Shown here in pieces: positions 22,741 through 34,809 of a DNA stretch of 64,000 nt (position 1 is its first letter; the number at the start of each line of letters is the position of its first letter). The stretch is from Geosiphon pyriformis. Taxonomy: Eukaryota; Glomeromycota; Glomeromycetes; Archaeosporales; Geosiphonaceae. The translations under genes were made by a program, and so were the position numbers. Location of the stretch: contig JAAOMT010000276.1 of the NCBI GenBank assembly GCA_016748015.1, positions 53,791 through 117,790 on the forward strand, written 5' to 3'. The notes below the pieces were generated by a model. The model saw nothing but the letters and a program-made list of their open reading frames with translations. It did not search any database and had not been told where the DNA came from.

Positions 22741-22879
22741 TGAAAAGATCAAAGAATAAAATATAGTTAGATATTCTACACTGGAACTACAGAAACAACC
22801 ACTTTACATCTCACTTAAATGCAAAGATTATAAAAAAAAACTTTCATCAATAAGAGCATATATTTCTCCAGAAGGAGAA

Positions 22880-23060
22880 TATGAAACTTGCACCTGCTAC
22901 TTTTGCAAAACATGTCATAGAAAACGATTTGGATATCCCAAAAGAAGTGAAAAATGGGACAACACTTCTTGCTTTACATGTAGAGATATACTATCAGAAA
23001 AATACAACTGGATTGATATTGCAATAAGTGGAGGAGTATGTGATTAAACCTGCTAATATG
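22880..23060 (+). pseudogene. Cysteine-rich module between protease and dUTPase
   Basis: The plus strand encodes TCYFCKTCHRKRFGYPKR, then CFTCRDIL and GGVCD.TC, a cluster of closely spaced cysteine pairs that probably binds zinc. The nested element has the matching cluster at 14160-14340. It is not the classic CCHC knuckle of gag. Confidence 0.55.
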
Positions 23061-23589
23061 CATTATCAATCTCAAAAAAAGTCAGAAGAGGAACACCCTT
23101 TGATGCAGCATACAACAGTGCTTTCAACAAACTCTACTACTACCTTCATAATGCTAAAATAATCTTTGATTTAGCAATAGCTTTAATTAATAAAGTCATA
23201 TAGAAAGATGTTTGCCAAATAAAAGAAGCTGAGTACATTAAATACACAATAAAATTAACTGAATTCAACTATAAAAATAAAGTAGAAACATATTACCAAA
23301 TTGCAAGCCACACTTATCCAACCTAAAAAGCTCAAATTCAACAATTAAAGCAAATGAACATTCAATTGTGTAAAGAATACATCATGCTTTGTGATAATAA
23401 ATAGTGTCCAGAATATTATGTTCTTAGTATTTTCTTACCCAGCAAAGATGATCAGAAGAAAATTAAGTTTGAAGAACATAAGCCAGAAGAAAAAATTACA
23501 ACAATCTCAATTTATCTTACTAAAAACCAGCCTGATATACAATTTAAATACTTTGACAACAATAAAAAAAGAATAAAACCAAAAAAAGT

Positions 23590-24199
23590 CCATGAAATTG
23601 ATGCAAAATATGACCTAAGATATTTTGGCAAAAACACTTTGGTTCTTCAACCAAAATCTTTAACCAAAATCAACCTCAGAATTGCTTTTAAAATACTACC
23701 AAAAACAATGGTACAAATTACTTTCCAATCATTATTGGCAAGCAAAGAAATTAATGTCAGAGGAAGAGTCATAGATACAGAATATACTGGAGATATTATT
23801 ATTATGCTACAGAATGAAACAGACAAATCATTTAGGATTACACATGCCAAAAAAATTGCTCAAGCAATTTATCTACTCTTAATCAACATTTCAGGCTTAC
23901 AATCAGTTAACAACAGAGAACAATTAAAAAAAAGTGAAAAAGGAACTCAAGGTTTTGGTTCAATTGAACAATTTACAATTTTAGTAAACATAACTCTTAA
24001 TACACAGAATGAATCTCACCAAATTCTTCAACTTCTCCAACCAATTACTATTTCACCTTTTGGAGAACATCACGAAATTTACACTTGTTCAAAACCCATC
24101 ACTACTCAACAAATCTTTGAATCCAATAAACAAATCTGTTCACAGCATGAAATCTCAATCCCAAATGTTTATATTCTCAAAGAAATGAAGAATTTTTGA
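23590..24199 (+). pseudogene. dUTPase domain of plus-strand element
   Basis: Traces of the five dUTPase motifs remain: IDAKYDLRYFGK before 23639, FQSLLASKEI for motif two, RVIDTEYTGDI for motif three, KKIAQAIYL for motif four and GTQGFGSIEQ for motif five. The order and distance match the nested element. The second motif has lost its usual RSS, so this copy is unlikely to be active. Confidence 0.75.
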
Positions 24200-24439
24200 G
24201 TTACATTCTATATCCTAAATAAATATCCTATTGTTTTATTAAATAAATTAGAGATTGGAATCATACATAGCAATATCTTTCAAGATAAAAACTCTTAAAT
24301 TGTCTCTAATTTCATCAAAATTGTAAGACATACCCTACTTCCCAATCCAAACATCATCCTTACTATTGAAAGCTACCACTTTTTAGAAGAAAAACTCTCT
24401 TGAATTAACATAGATCTCTTAGAACTCTAACAACAAAGA

Positions 24440-25260
24440 CAACTGAAATAGCTAATAGCTGAATTTGCAGATATATTTGCAAAAGACAACAATGATCTTG
24501 GAAAAACTGATATTGTTCAACATTAGATTCATACAGAAAATGCCTCATCAAAACAATAACAAGCCTATCAAGTTCCACCTGCCAGCCACCAATTTATCAG
24601 AAAAGAGGTCCAAAAAATACTCAATAATGAATTAATCCAATTATCAAAAAGTTCTTGGATCTTATCAGTAGTTTTTGTCAATAAAAAAATGAAAAAATCA
24701 GATTTTGTGTAGATTATCATCAATTTAACAGTATAACAATTGGAGATATCTACCCCTTTTTAAGAATTGATGACATGCTAGATGCTCTAGAAAAAGCCAA
24801 GTTCTTCTCAACTTTAGACTTAGAAAATGGATATTGACAAGTCAAAATGAATCCAAAAGATTGACCCAAAATAGCATTTACCACCCAAGAAAGAAACTAT
24901 GAGTTCAATGTTATGCTTTTTGAATTTTGCAATGCACCAGCAACATTTTAACAACTCATGGATGTTGTATATAAAGAATTTTTATGGCAATTAGTAATTG
25001 TCTATCTTGATGACACTGATGTGTACTCACCAAGTTTTGAAGTTCATCTTATTTACCTACAAGAAGTTTTTTAATGATTATGAAAAGCAGGATTAAAATT
25101 AAACATTGAGAAGTGTTACTTTAGAAAAACAAGTTTAATTTTTCTTGAATATATTGTTAGCAAAAATGGAGTCAAACCAAATCCTGAAACAATCAGTGTT
25201 GTTAAAAACTTTCAAACTTCCAAAAATACCACAGAATTATGAGGATTTGTAGAATTAGCC
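24440..25260 (+). pseudogene. Reverse transcriptase of plus-strand element
   Basis: The reading includes PPASHQFIRKEVQKILNNEL, a DLENGY.QVKM block with TGG turned to TGA at about 24838, FNVMLFEFCNAPATF and IVYLDDTDVY (about 25000-25022), so the catalytic YLDD survives. At least six stops or small deletions interrupt it. Confidence 0.85.
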
Positions 25261-25429
25261 TCTTATTATTGGAAATTTATCAAAGGATTCTCAGAGATTG
25301 TCAAACCACTCAATTATTTTACCAACAAAAATGTGCCATACCAATAAACTGAAGAACAACAAAAAGTCTTTGAAACTTTCAAGACAAAATTGACAACAGT
25401 ATCAGTTTTTGCTTACCCAAACTTCAACA

Positions 25430-25815
25430 AATAGTTTCAACTAGCCACTGATGCTTCACATATAGCATTTGGTATCATCCTTTCACAATTGAATAAAAAT
25501 GGCCAGGAACAAATCATTGTTTATGCCAGTAGAACACTTAAACCAACAAAACTCAAATATGGCTCAACTAAATTAGAAGCTGTTGCAGTTATTTGGGCTC
25601 TTAAACACTTTCAACAATACTCGAAGAATGGAAAAAAATTTGATATCATAACTGACAATATTGGTCTCAAATGGCTCAATAAAAAAAAAACTAAACAAAG
25701 TGCCAAACAGTCTCAATGAAATGATTTTCTAGCAGATTACAAATATATTGTGTACCACAAATCAGAAAAACTACACACCAATGTTAACAGCCTCTCAAGA
25801 ATGAGACAAGATTAA
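25430..25815 (+). pseudogene. RNase H of plus-strand element
   Basis: An ATDAS motif, the first catalytic aspartate, appears at about 25445. It is followed by an open stretch (25489-25719) with IVYASRTLKPTKLKYG, TKLEAVAVIWALKHF and FDIITDNIGLKWL. These are the standard RNase H blocks of Gypsy elements. Stops flank both sides. Confidence 0.8.
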
Positions 25816-26089
25816 CACCAACAACAATTCCACCACAACTTACCAACTTACCAACAAAATAACAAAACAACAATAGATCTTAAAAATTATAACAATTTTA
25901 AAAACTATTTGGAGACTCTTATTATGCCAGAAAATTGGTTTTTAAGTAAAAAACATTGATTACAACACCAATTAAAACAATATTTTATATACCACAACAA
26001 AATTTATTATAAAAATTGCCAAAACCCAAACCAACCACTCAGATTAGTACAAGAAAATGAAAAAAAAAAACAATTCTATACAACATGTA

Positions 26090-27140
26090 CACAGATCCTT
26101 CTTCAGCATACTTGGGAAGAGATAAAACAATTCAAAGAACTTTTGAATGTTATTTTTGGCCTCACATGCAAAAAGACATTTAACAATATGTAAAATCTTG
26201 TAATAGTTGTCAAAAAAGATAAGGAACTTGCCCCACAAAATCTCTAAATCCAATCAAAGTTGGAAAATTTTTTGACAGAGTTAAAATTGATTTAGTTGAA
26301 CTATTACCTATTACAACCCAAAGAAATCATTATGTTGCAGTTGCAGTAGATTATTTTACCAAATGGCCTAAAGCTAGAGTCATTCAAAGAGCAGATGCAA
26401 AATCAGTAGCAAATTTCATTTATGAAGATATTATTTGTAGACATAAATGTCTAATTGAACTTTTATCTGATCAAAAAACATATTTGTAAACAACCTAATA
26501 TAAAAAATTTGTGAACAATTCAATGTCAAAGGACCTTTATCATTATCTTATCACTCTCAAACAAATAGACTTGTAGAACATTTCAATAGAACATTGTGTG
26601 AATTTTTAACCAAAATCTTAACAAATTTTAAGTAGGAATGAGATATCTTTATTTTATTAGTGTTACTAGCTTATAAAATACTAAAACAAGATATTATGAA
26701 ACACACACTATTTGATCTTACTTATGAAAGAACAGCAATATTACCAATTAATTTCACAGTAGAAACATACTTAATGCAACCAATTAATGAAAAAAACTTT
26801 CAAAAAACACTTCAAAAAAAAGTCTACACTCTCCTTAGTACATTAGAAAGAAAAAAACACATAGCAGCCACTCATATTGAATACTTCTAAGCCATACAAA
26901 AAGAAGAACATGACAACAAATTGCCACCAGTTACCAACAAATTTAAAGTTGGAAATAAAGTTCTCTTACACAGAACTAAAACTGAAAAACAATGGAGTGG
27001 AAAATTTAAACATAAATAGAATAAACCATTTTATATTCATGAAATTCTAGGCAATAGATCATACAAGTTAAGACTTAATGAAAAAATACTAGCAAAAGTT
27101 GCACATAGAGACCAATTAAAACACTATCATTCCTGAACTA
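26090..27140 (+). pseudogene. Integrase of plus-strand element
   Basis: The frame passes through a zinc-region remnant (about 26110-26220), VKIDLVELLPI with the first catalytic aspartate, FTKWPKARVIQRADA, LLSDQ with the second aspartate, and LVEHFNRTL with the glutamate. It then reaches a C-terminal segment (26930-27135) with KVGNKVLLHRTKTEKQWSGKFK and LRLNEKILAKVAHRD. Several stops break it. Unlike the nested copy it keeps the three catalytic acidic positions. Confidence 0.8.
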
Positions 27141-27417
27141 TTAATTCTACAAATTGGTATACAGTTTCTTTTAATTAATCTTGAAAATATTCCCCGAAAT
27201 TTAGAACCAATAGTTATAATAAAACAACAATCAAACTTGAACACTTCATTTAATATTTTTCAATAACCTCTTTAAAATACACAAAACATAAAACAAAAAT
27301 AGTAAATAATTACAAGAAACATTTAAACCCAAAAACAAATAAAAAAACTCTATACCCAAAAATAATTTTCTTTATTCTTTTTTTTTCAAAATTTTATTAG
27401 TTAATCATTTTTATCAT

Positions 27418-28090
27418 GATTATTTCTCGAAATATTCAACAAATATCTCAAAAATTAGCCTTGAAAACACTTTCTAACTTATCCATAACAATTAATAGAA
27501 ATCAAATTAATTACATTCAGAAAGAAACCACAGCTCCAGTAGTAAATAATTCTCAAATTTAGTACCTTTATAAAAAAAAACAAAAAATCACTCTGAAAAT
27601 CAGTTATCAGAACTGTTGATGCAAGCACTAAAAGAAAACCTTTTAATTGTTCCTATTAACATTCCATCAAATACCACAATACAACAAAAACTTCTACTAT
27701 TTCTTAATGAACAAAATAATGAATATATCTTTATCTATAGATATTTTTATATTGGAAAAGCACTTTATGAACAAAAACTGGAACTTGAAGCAACAAATAT
27801 TATTTCTGAAGTTATATAAAAACTAATTTACAATGAATTCAAGACAGCAGCTGAACCAACAAACACTTACTATAAACTTAGAGTAGTATTCAGACTCTAT
27901 AATTTATTTAACACTTGTAAAAACGTCTTATAAAATCCAATACTTCATTCAATAAAAATTCAATACATTGGAAAGCTCACAGAACTGAAATTTTAACAAT
28001 TTTCAGACCAAATCACTTCAATTATTTTGGACTACTATCTTAACATTACAGATAATACTTGAACTTCAATAGAGCTCAGTCTTGAAGAGA
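27418..28090 (+). pseudogene. Post-integrase ORF of plus-strand element
   Basis: After integrase the plus strand holds a broken reading frame that starts near 27418 (MIISRNIQQISQKLALKTL) and includes an open part at 27616-27819 with LLLFLNEQNNEYIFIYRYFY and IGKALYEQKLELEATNI, then YKLRVVFRLYNLF. The nested element has a similar frame at 9119-9960. It may be a third protein of this clade; its function is unknown. Confidence 0.5.
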
Positions 28091-28096
28091 AGATTA

Positions 28097-29067
28097 TATT
28101 ACCAGTAGAATTTTAGCTATTAATTAGCATGAAATTACTCTTATAATTTCTATTATTAATTAGCATATATTATTATTATTTCAATTATCACTTATTATTT
28201 AATTAAATTATCAAATATTATTACTCAATTAATAATCTGATTTGTATCATAGAAATTAAGATAATCAAATTACACAATATTTTGAACCATTTAATATAGT
28301 CAAAATTCGCCGAAATTAATGAAAATTGGCCGAAATAATCAATAGTTTAGTGAAATAACTTGTAGTTTGCTGAAATGTATTTTTAGTTCACCAAAATTAT
28401 AGCAAAGAGAAAAGTACAAGTTTAAAGACTAGTACTACAACAAGTTGTATAAAAGAAGAGCTTCTTTTTTCAAGAAAATGTATCTTTTTATAGTATTTTA
28501 CTATAGCATTCTACTTTAAATATCTTAAATTAAAACAAATCATTTTTTACACATCAAATAAAAATTAAATATTCGAAAACCAAATTCTTAAATTATTACA
28601 CTTGAAATTCTCTCAACACAACTAACATTTTGAAATTGATTAGCTACCAATTTCAATAAACTATTAGTAACTTCAAACCTGAATAGAAAATGGTTTTCTT
28701 GACAAAATTCTATTTCTTTTACATTTCCTTTATTTTTCTTTTCTTTTTTTATTATAATCATTAGGGTAGCCTACAGACAAGATTTCTGTAGAAGAGTTGA
28801 CTTTTACAGTAAAGTAATTATATATTTTAGTGAGCTTTCAGACAAGCAATTTCTGGAAAAGAGTTAATGTTTACTACAACATAACTACATAAAGTAACTG
28901 GCACAGAATTGGCTATTTTACTTATAAGTCCAGCAGTTCAAATTATAGGAGATAATTTGAAGATAAATTCGGTTATTGGAGGTTCAATTGCTTTCAGAAA
29001 ACAGAAAATTAGCAACAGACAAATAGTAACAATATTCAAGAAAAAAGACCAAAAACTTCCAGTAACA
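28097..29067 (+). repeat. 3' LTR of plus-strand Gypsy element
   Basis: It runs from TATTACCAG (a G-to-A change from TGTTAC) to AGTAACA and is the partner of 19191-20161. After it, instead of target DNA, comes a decayed internal pol fragment of the same family. Confidence 0.92.
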
Positions 29068-31922
29068 ACACTTAAAAAGAAATAGAACAATTCAAAAAAT
29101 ATTTAAACATTATTTTTGGTCTTATATACAACAAAATATTTAATAATACATAAAATTTTATAATAACTATTAAAAAAAAAGAAACTTATCTCATTAAATC
29201 TTTAAATTCAATCAAAATTAGACAACTTTTTAATAGAATTGGTATTAATTTAATTAGATTATTACCTATTACAACTAAAAAAAACATTATATTATAATAG
29301 TGGTAAATTATTTTATTAAATAGCTTAAAACTAGAGTTATTTAAAGAGCAAATACAAAATTAGTAGCAAATTTTATTTACAAAAACATTATTTGTAAACA
29401 TAAATGTCTAATTGAACTTTTATTCAATCAAGAAACATATTTAATAAACAACCCAATACAAAAAATTTGTAAAAAATTCAATATTAAAAAACCATTCTTA
29501 TTATCTTATTATTCACAAATAAATAAATTTATAGAATGTTTTAACTGAATATTATGTAAATTATTAGCCAAAGTTTCAACTAATTTTGAGCAAAAATGAG
29601 ATATTTTTATTTTATTAGTGTTATTAATATACAAAATACTAAAACAAAACACTATAAAACACATATTATTTGACTTAACTTATAAAAAAAGTGCAATATT
29701 ACCAATTAATTTTATTGTAAAAACATACTTAATACAATTAATTACAGAAAAAAACTTTTAAGAAACACTTCAATAAAAAACATATATTCTTTTAAGTATA
29801 TTGACAAAAAAGTGACAAATTATAATTATATATATTAAATATTTTTAAGCCTAACAAAAAAAATAACATAATGACAAATTGCCACAAGTTACCAATAAAT
29901 TTAAAGTTAAAAATAAAGTTTTTTTATATAAAACTAAGGCTAAAAAACAATAAAATAGAAAATTTAAACATAAATAAAACAGATTATTTTATATTCATAA
30001 AGTTATAAACAATAGATTATATAAATTAAGACTTAATAACAAAGTTTTAGCAAAAGTTATACATAAAAATTAATTGAAACACTATCACTTTAAAACCAAT
30101 TCTGAATTATTAATTCCACAAATTGGTATATATTTTTTTTTATTTAATTTCGAAGACATTTTTTAAAATTTAAAACCAATAGTTGTAATAAAACAACAAT
30201 AAAATCTGAATATTTAACTATATTATTATAATAATGTTTTTAATAATAATACATAAATAGTAAACAAAAATAATACATAATTTTAAAAAATACTCAAACC
30301 AAAAACATATAAAATCTCTATACCAAAAATATTTTCTCTTTTTTTTTTTAAATATTTAATTATTTTATCATAATTATTTTTTGAAATATTTAATAATTAT
30401 CTTAAATGTTAATAATAATATTAAAAAAAACTATAGCTTTAATAATAAACAAATTACAAAGCTATTATCTCTATAAAAAAAATACAAAAAGTTATTCTGA
30501 AAGTTGTTTACTTTAAAGCAAGCTTTAAAAAAAATTATTTTATTTGCTTTTATTAATATTTTACCAAATATTACAATTTAATAAAAACTTTAACAGTGTT
30601 TTAATAAACAAAACAATAATTATACTCTTATTTATTGATATTTTTACATTGAAAAAACATTTTACAAACAAAAATTAAAGCTTAAAACAACAAATCTTAT
30701 TTCTAAAATAATATAAAAACAAATTCACAATAAATTTAAAACAATAGTTGAATCAACAAACATTTATTATAAACTTAAAACAGTTTTTAGACTTTATAAA
30801 TTATTTAATATTTGTAAAAATGTTCTACAAAATCTAATACTTTAACTATTAAATATTTAATATATTGGAAAGCTTACAAAACTGAAATTTCAATAATTTT
30901 TAGAACAAATTATATCAATAATTTTAGACTACTATCTAAAAATTATAAATAATACTTGAATTTTAACAGATTTTAGTTTTGAAAAAAAGATTATATTACT
31001 AGTAAAAATTTGAGATATTATTTAACATAAAATTATTTTTATACTTTCTATTATTAATTAATATATATTATTATTTTATTTTATTATTTATTATCTTATT
31101 AAATTATTTAAATTACTATTTAATTAATAATTCAATTTGTACAATATACAAATTGTGATAATCAAATCACACAATACTTCAAACTATGTAACATTTAAAA
31201 ATTTGCCAAAATAATTAATAGTTTACTGAAATACTAAATAATTTATAAAAATAAATTGTAATTTGCCAAAATATATCTTTAGTTTGATAAAAAAAAATAC
31301 AAATTTATAAATTAGTATTACAACAAGTTATATAAAAAAAAACTTTTCTTTTTAAAAAAAAAAATTTAGCTAAAATTTATCTTTACTAGAAATATTTTTT
31401 TTAGTATTTATATAAATTATTCCAATAAAAATTAAATTAAAAACAACAAATTTAAAATTATTTTGCTTAAAATATTCCAAATTTTAACTAATATTTTGAA
31501 ATTGATTAATTATTAATTTTAGTAATTTATTAATAATTTTAGATCTAAACAGAAAACAATTCTTTAACAAAATTTTTTTTTTACATTTTTTTTATTTTTT
31601 TAAAAAAAATACATTAAAATAGTCTATAAATAAGATTTCTATAAAAAAGTTGATTTTTATAGCAAAATAATTATATATTTTTAATGAAATTTCAGATGAG
31701 TATTTTCTGAAAAAGAGTTGACTTTTACTACAAAATAACTATATAAATAATTAATACAGAATTGGTTATTTTACTTATAAGTCTAATAATTCAAATTATA
31801 GGAGATAATTTGAAAATAAATTCAGTTATTAAATATTTAATAGCTTTTAATAATTGAAAATTAACAACAAAATAACAACAACAATATTTAAAAAAAAAGA
31901 CAAAAAACTTTTAATAATAACA
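29068..31922 (+). mobile_element. Heavily mutated pol-LTR fragment of the same family
   Basis: From 29070 on the sequence aligns with 26113-28096 of the neighbouring element (integrase, C-terminal part, post-integrase ORF) and then with its LTR (30994-31922). Large numbers of C have become T and G have become A, so no frame is open. It begins abruptly in the region before the integrase core. It has no 5' part, so this is a truncated and much older copy. Confidence 0.85.
30994..31922 (+). repeat. Decayed third LTR of the plus-strand family
   Basis: It starts TATTACTAGT and ends about AATAACA, and aligns with 28097-29067 with very many transitions and a few small deletions (929 against 971 bp). 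Confidence 0.75.
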
Positions 31923-33945
31923 TATATAAAATTAAATTATTATAATGTTTTTAAAATTTATTAGAGATATTAAATAAATTAATAGCTTTATTATTAAAAA
32001 GCAATATAATCATATTAAACATTTTATTAAAACTAATGGTATTTAGAATTTAAAAAAATATTATTATTTACATAATTTAAGAGCAAATATTAATATTGTT
32101 AAAATTTTAAAATACTATTCAATACTATTTTTTTTTTATTTAACTTTTTATAATATTATCTACTTTTAACTTAATTTTATTAGAATTTAAAACTAATTTA
32201 TTATTTACTATTAAATAATCAAAAACCACTTTGCAAAATAAGTATTTTAAAACATTTTTAATTATGTGTTTTTTATTGATTACAAAATTCTTTATATGTT
32301 TAAATATAGCAAATTTAATTTTAAATTTTTTTACTCTTATTAATTTAACATATTTGAATGTGTAAAAAAACTTTTTAACACCAAATAACTTGAACCAAAT
32401 ATTATTAAAAATAGCATATATATCTATAAAAACTTAAATTTTGTTAACTTTAATCTTATTAAAAGACAATTAACAGTTTATTAAAAAACAAACTTAGCAT
32501 TAAATTTATTTTATAAAGCTTTAATAATTTTTAATACCAAAATTTTTAATTTATATAATTTGGAAAAAAGCTTAGTAAAAATATTATTATACTTTTTATG
32601 TTATATTTTAAAAAACACTTTATTTATCAAAAAACATATTATTTTTCAAACAGTATTTTACAAAGTATTCAAATTTAAAATTTTTTTAAAATATTAAAAT
32701 TATTATAAAACAATATAAAATTAATTAAAGTAGTATTCTTAAACTAAGTTTACTTAATATTATTTACATTTTTAATATTAAACTTTTAATAATTTTTGTT
32801 TATTTGTTTGTAAACAGAAAGTAAATATGTATTCAGAAATTTATTTAAACTTATAAAAACAAAAACAATCTAATGATTAGTGTTAAAAAAATTATTAATA
32901 TTTATTATACTTTTATTAATTACTGTATTAATAAGATTTGTAAAAACAAAAATAAAATTTATTGTTTTTTTACATCCTTGAAATTTTTTACATAAAAGTT
33001 TTAGCAATTACATTTTTTATCAAAAAATTAACCAAATTCAAATTCAAGTATTTTTTAAAATTAATACTTTATTAAGAACTATTTTTAATAAAATTATTAT
33101 TCAAAATTACAAAAAAAAATTTATTAATAGTCTTAGCAATCAATATATTAATATTTTTAACTTAACTAAGACATATAACTTCAAAATAAAAACTAAAAAT
33201 TTGTTTTTAAAAAGAACTTAGTAATAAAAAATAACTTTTCACTTCAGTAATTTTATATATATATCTAATTAAGTTATTATTTATAATAATAACAATACTA
33301 AAACCTAGATAACTAAAATTTAAACCAAAAGTGTAAACTTAAATATCATTAAACTTATTTATAATTTACAAACAAATTTTGTTTTTTAATTTTAATTTTA
33401 TATTACTTAATTATATTTTTCTGTTTTATAAAACTGTTTATATCTCTAATATTATATGTGACAAATTTTTAGAAAAAAATATATATATACCAAAAACAAA
33501 AACCAAATCATTAAATTTTGTTATTAAATTTATAATAAATATTAATAAATTATTTAATTAAACTTTTAATTTAACAAAGTCTATAAACACTAAAAAAGTT
33601 AATATTATTATAATTTTGTTATTAGCAATTACATTCAAATTTATTATTATTATTATATTATTTATTTGATTTTGTAATAGAAAAATTACCAATAATTAAC
33701 ATCTAAAATTAAACTAAAAAACTATTAACACAAATATATTTAACTTTTTAGCTAATTTGTTAACATGTTTTGTAAAATTAATAAGATTATATTTTAATTT
33801 AGCAAATTATAAATTCATATTACCAAACACTAATAAAAAAAAATATTGTATTAGCAAAACTAAAACTAAGAAGCCAAAAAAATTTTTAATATAAAATATA
33901 TTAACAATTAAAGTTCAAAATTTGTTACCAAAAACTACTAAACAT
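31923..33945. other. AT-rich desert, A-rich strand
   Basis: No gene could be supported. The plus strand is A-rich with C above G, the pattern of the plus-oriented Gypsy copies to the left, so this is probably fully decayed plus-oriented element. The only open frame of note (33379-33561) is low-complexity. Confidence 0.55.
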
Positions 33946-34809
33946 TGTTATTTATAGAATATAGGAATTATATTAGTATATAAATTAACCAATTAGAATG
34001 AAATACAGTAAAAGTAGAATTCCAGGATTCCTCTCAAAGAAATTGCAAAATTCCAAAATTTCAGGATTCTTCTTAAAGAATTACAGAATTTCAGAAATTC
34101 CAGGATTTCTGGTTAGAGAATTAAAGAATTTAAAGAATCTTATATAACAAAAATTATGTATATATAGTAGTAGTGTTAAAAGCAGAAAAGAAATAAAAAA
34201 TTAAGAATCCTTAGATTAAAATCTCCAGTTCCAATTTTCTACCCATTTTTTCATATAATAATATTCTATAACTTAAAATAAAAAAACATCAAATATCAAT
34301 AAAATACTTATTATTATCATAATTCATCTTCCCACTATTAACAATTTATGTTAATAGTTATTAATACCTAACTATACTAAACCAATAACTTTTAATCACA
34401 GCTATTAATAAGATATTAACTTTTTTTGTCTTGGTTTATTTTTTTTTATGTTTTAATTTTATTTATTTATTTATTTATTTTGTTGTTGTATACTAATTAA
34501 TTAAAAATTAAGCATTGAGTTATTAATGTCAAGGATTTTTTGATAAAAAACTTCTGTAAAAAAGTAAATACTTGAAATTAAGGATTACTTACCAAAGGAT
34601 TGCTGGCCACCAAGTCAAGAAAAAAATTGATAGAATCGCAATTCTGGGAGATTATTGAAACAACTATTGAATTTCTGTTCATTATACAAAGAACTCAACC
34701 AAAATCTTCAGATATGAAAACCTTTAGATATTACCAACTAGTAAATCAATTAAACACCAAATTATGAGTTTGTTATTTATTCTACTTACTCAAATAAGCA
34801 CCTGTAATA
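33946..34809 (+). repeat. Solo LTR of the nested-element family
   Basis: The sequence is the reverse complement of the 8223-9118 and 16233-17037 LTRs, diverged mostly by transitions. It starts TGTTATTTATAG and ends GTAATA, and contains the palindromic array, the TATA-like box (34153-34170) and a T-rich tract. ACAT occurs on both sides (33942-33945 and 34810-34813), a 4-bp target duplication like the CTAT of the nested element. No internal sequence is attached, so it is a recombination product. Confidence 0.8.
34018..34140. repeat. Palindromic tandem array in solo LTR
   Basis: Units of the type TTCCAGGATTCCTCTCAAAG and AATTTCAGGATTCTTCTTAA repeat, reverse-complement relatives of the GGAATTCC array. 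It lies just upstream of the TATA-like box. Confidence 0.7.

Larger units (their letters stand above)
19191..29067 (+). mobile_element. Ty3/Gypsy-type LTR retrotransposon, plus strand
   Basis: Two LTRs (19191-20161 and 28097-29067), both 971 bp by their end motifs, enclose gag, protease, cysteine-rich region, dUTPase, reverse transcriptase, RNase H, integrase and a post-integrase ORF. The architecture is the same as in the 8-17 kb element but the sequence is clearly a different subfamily. Every domain has stops, mostly TGG to TAG/TGA/TAA and CAA to TAA. The 5-bp sequences next to the LTRs (GCCAT on the left, ACACT on the right) do not match, so no target duplication remains. Confidence 0.9.
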
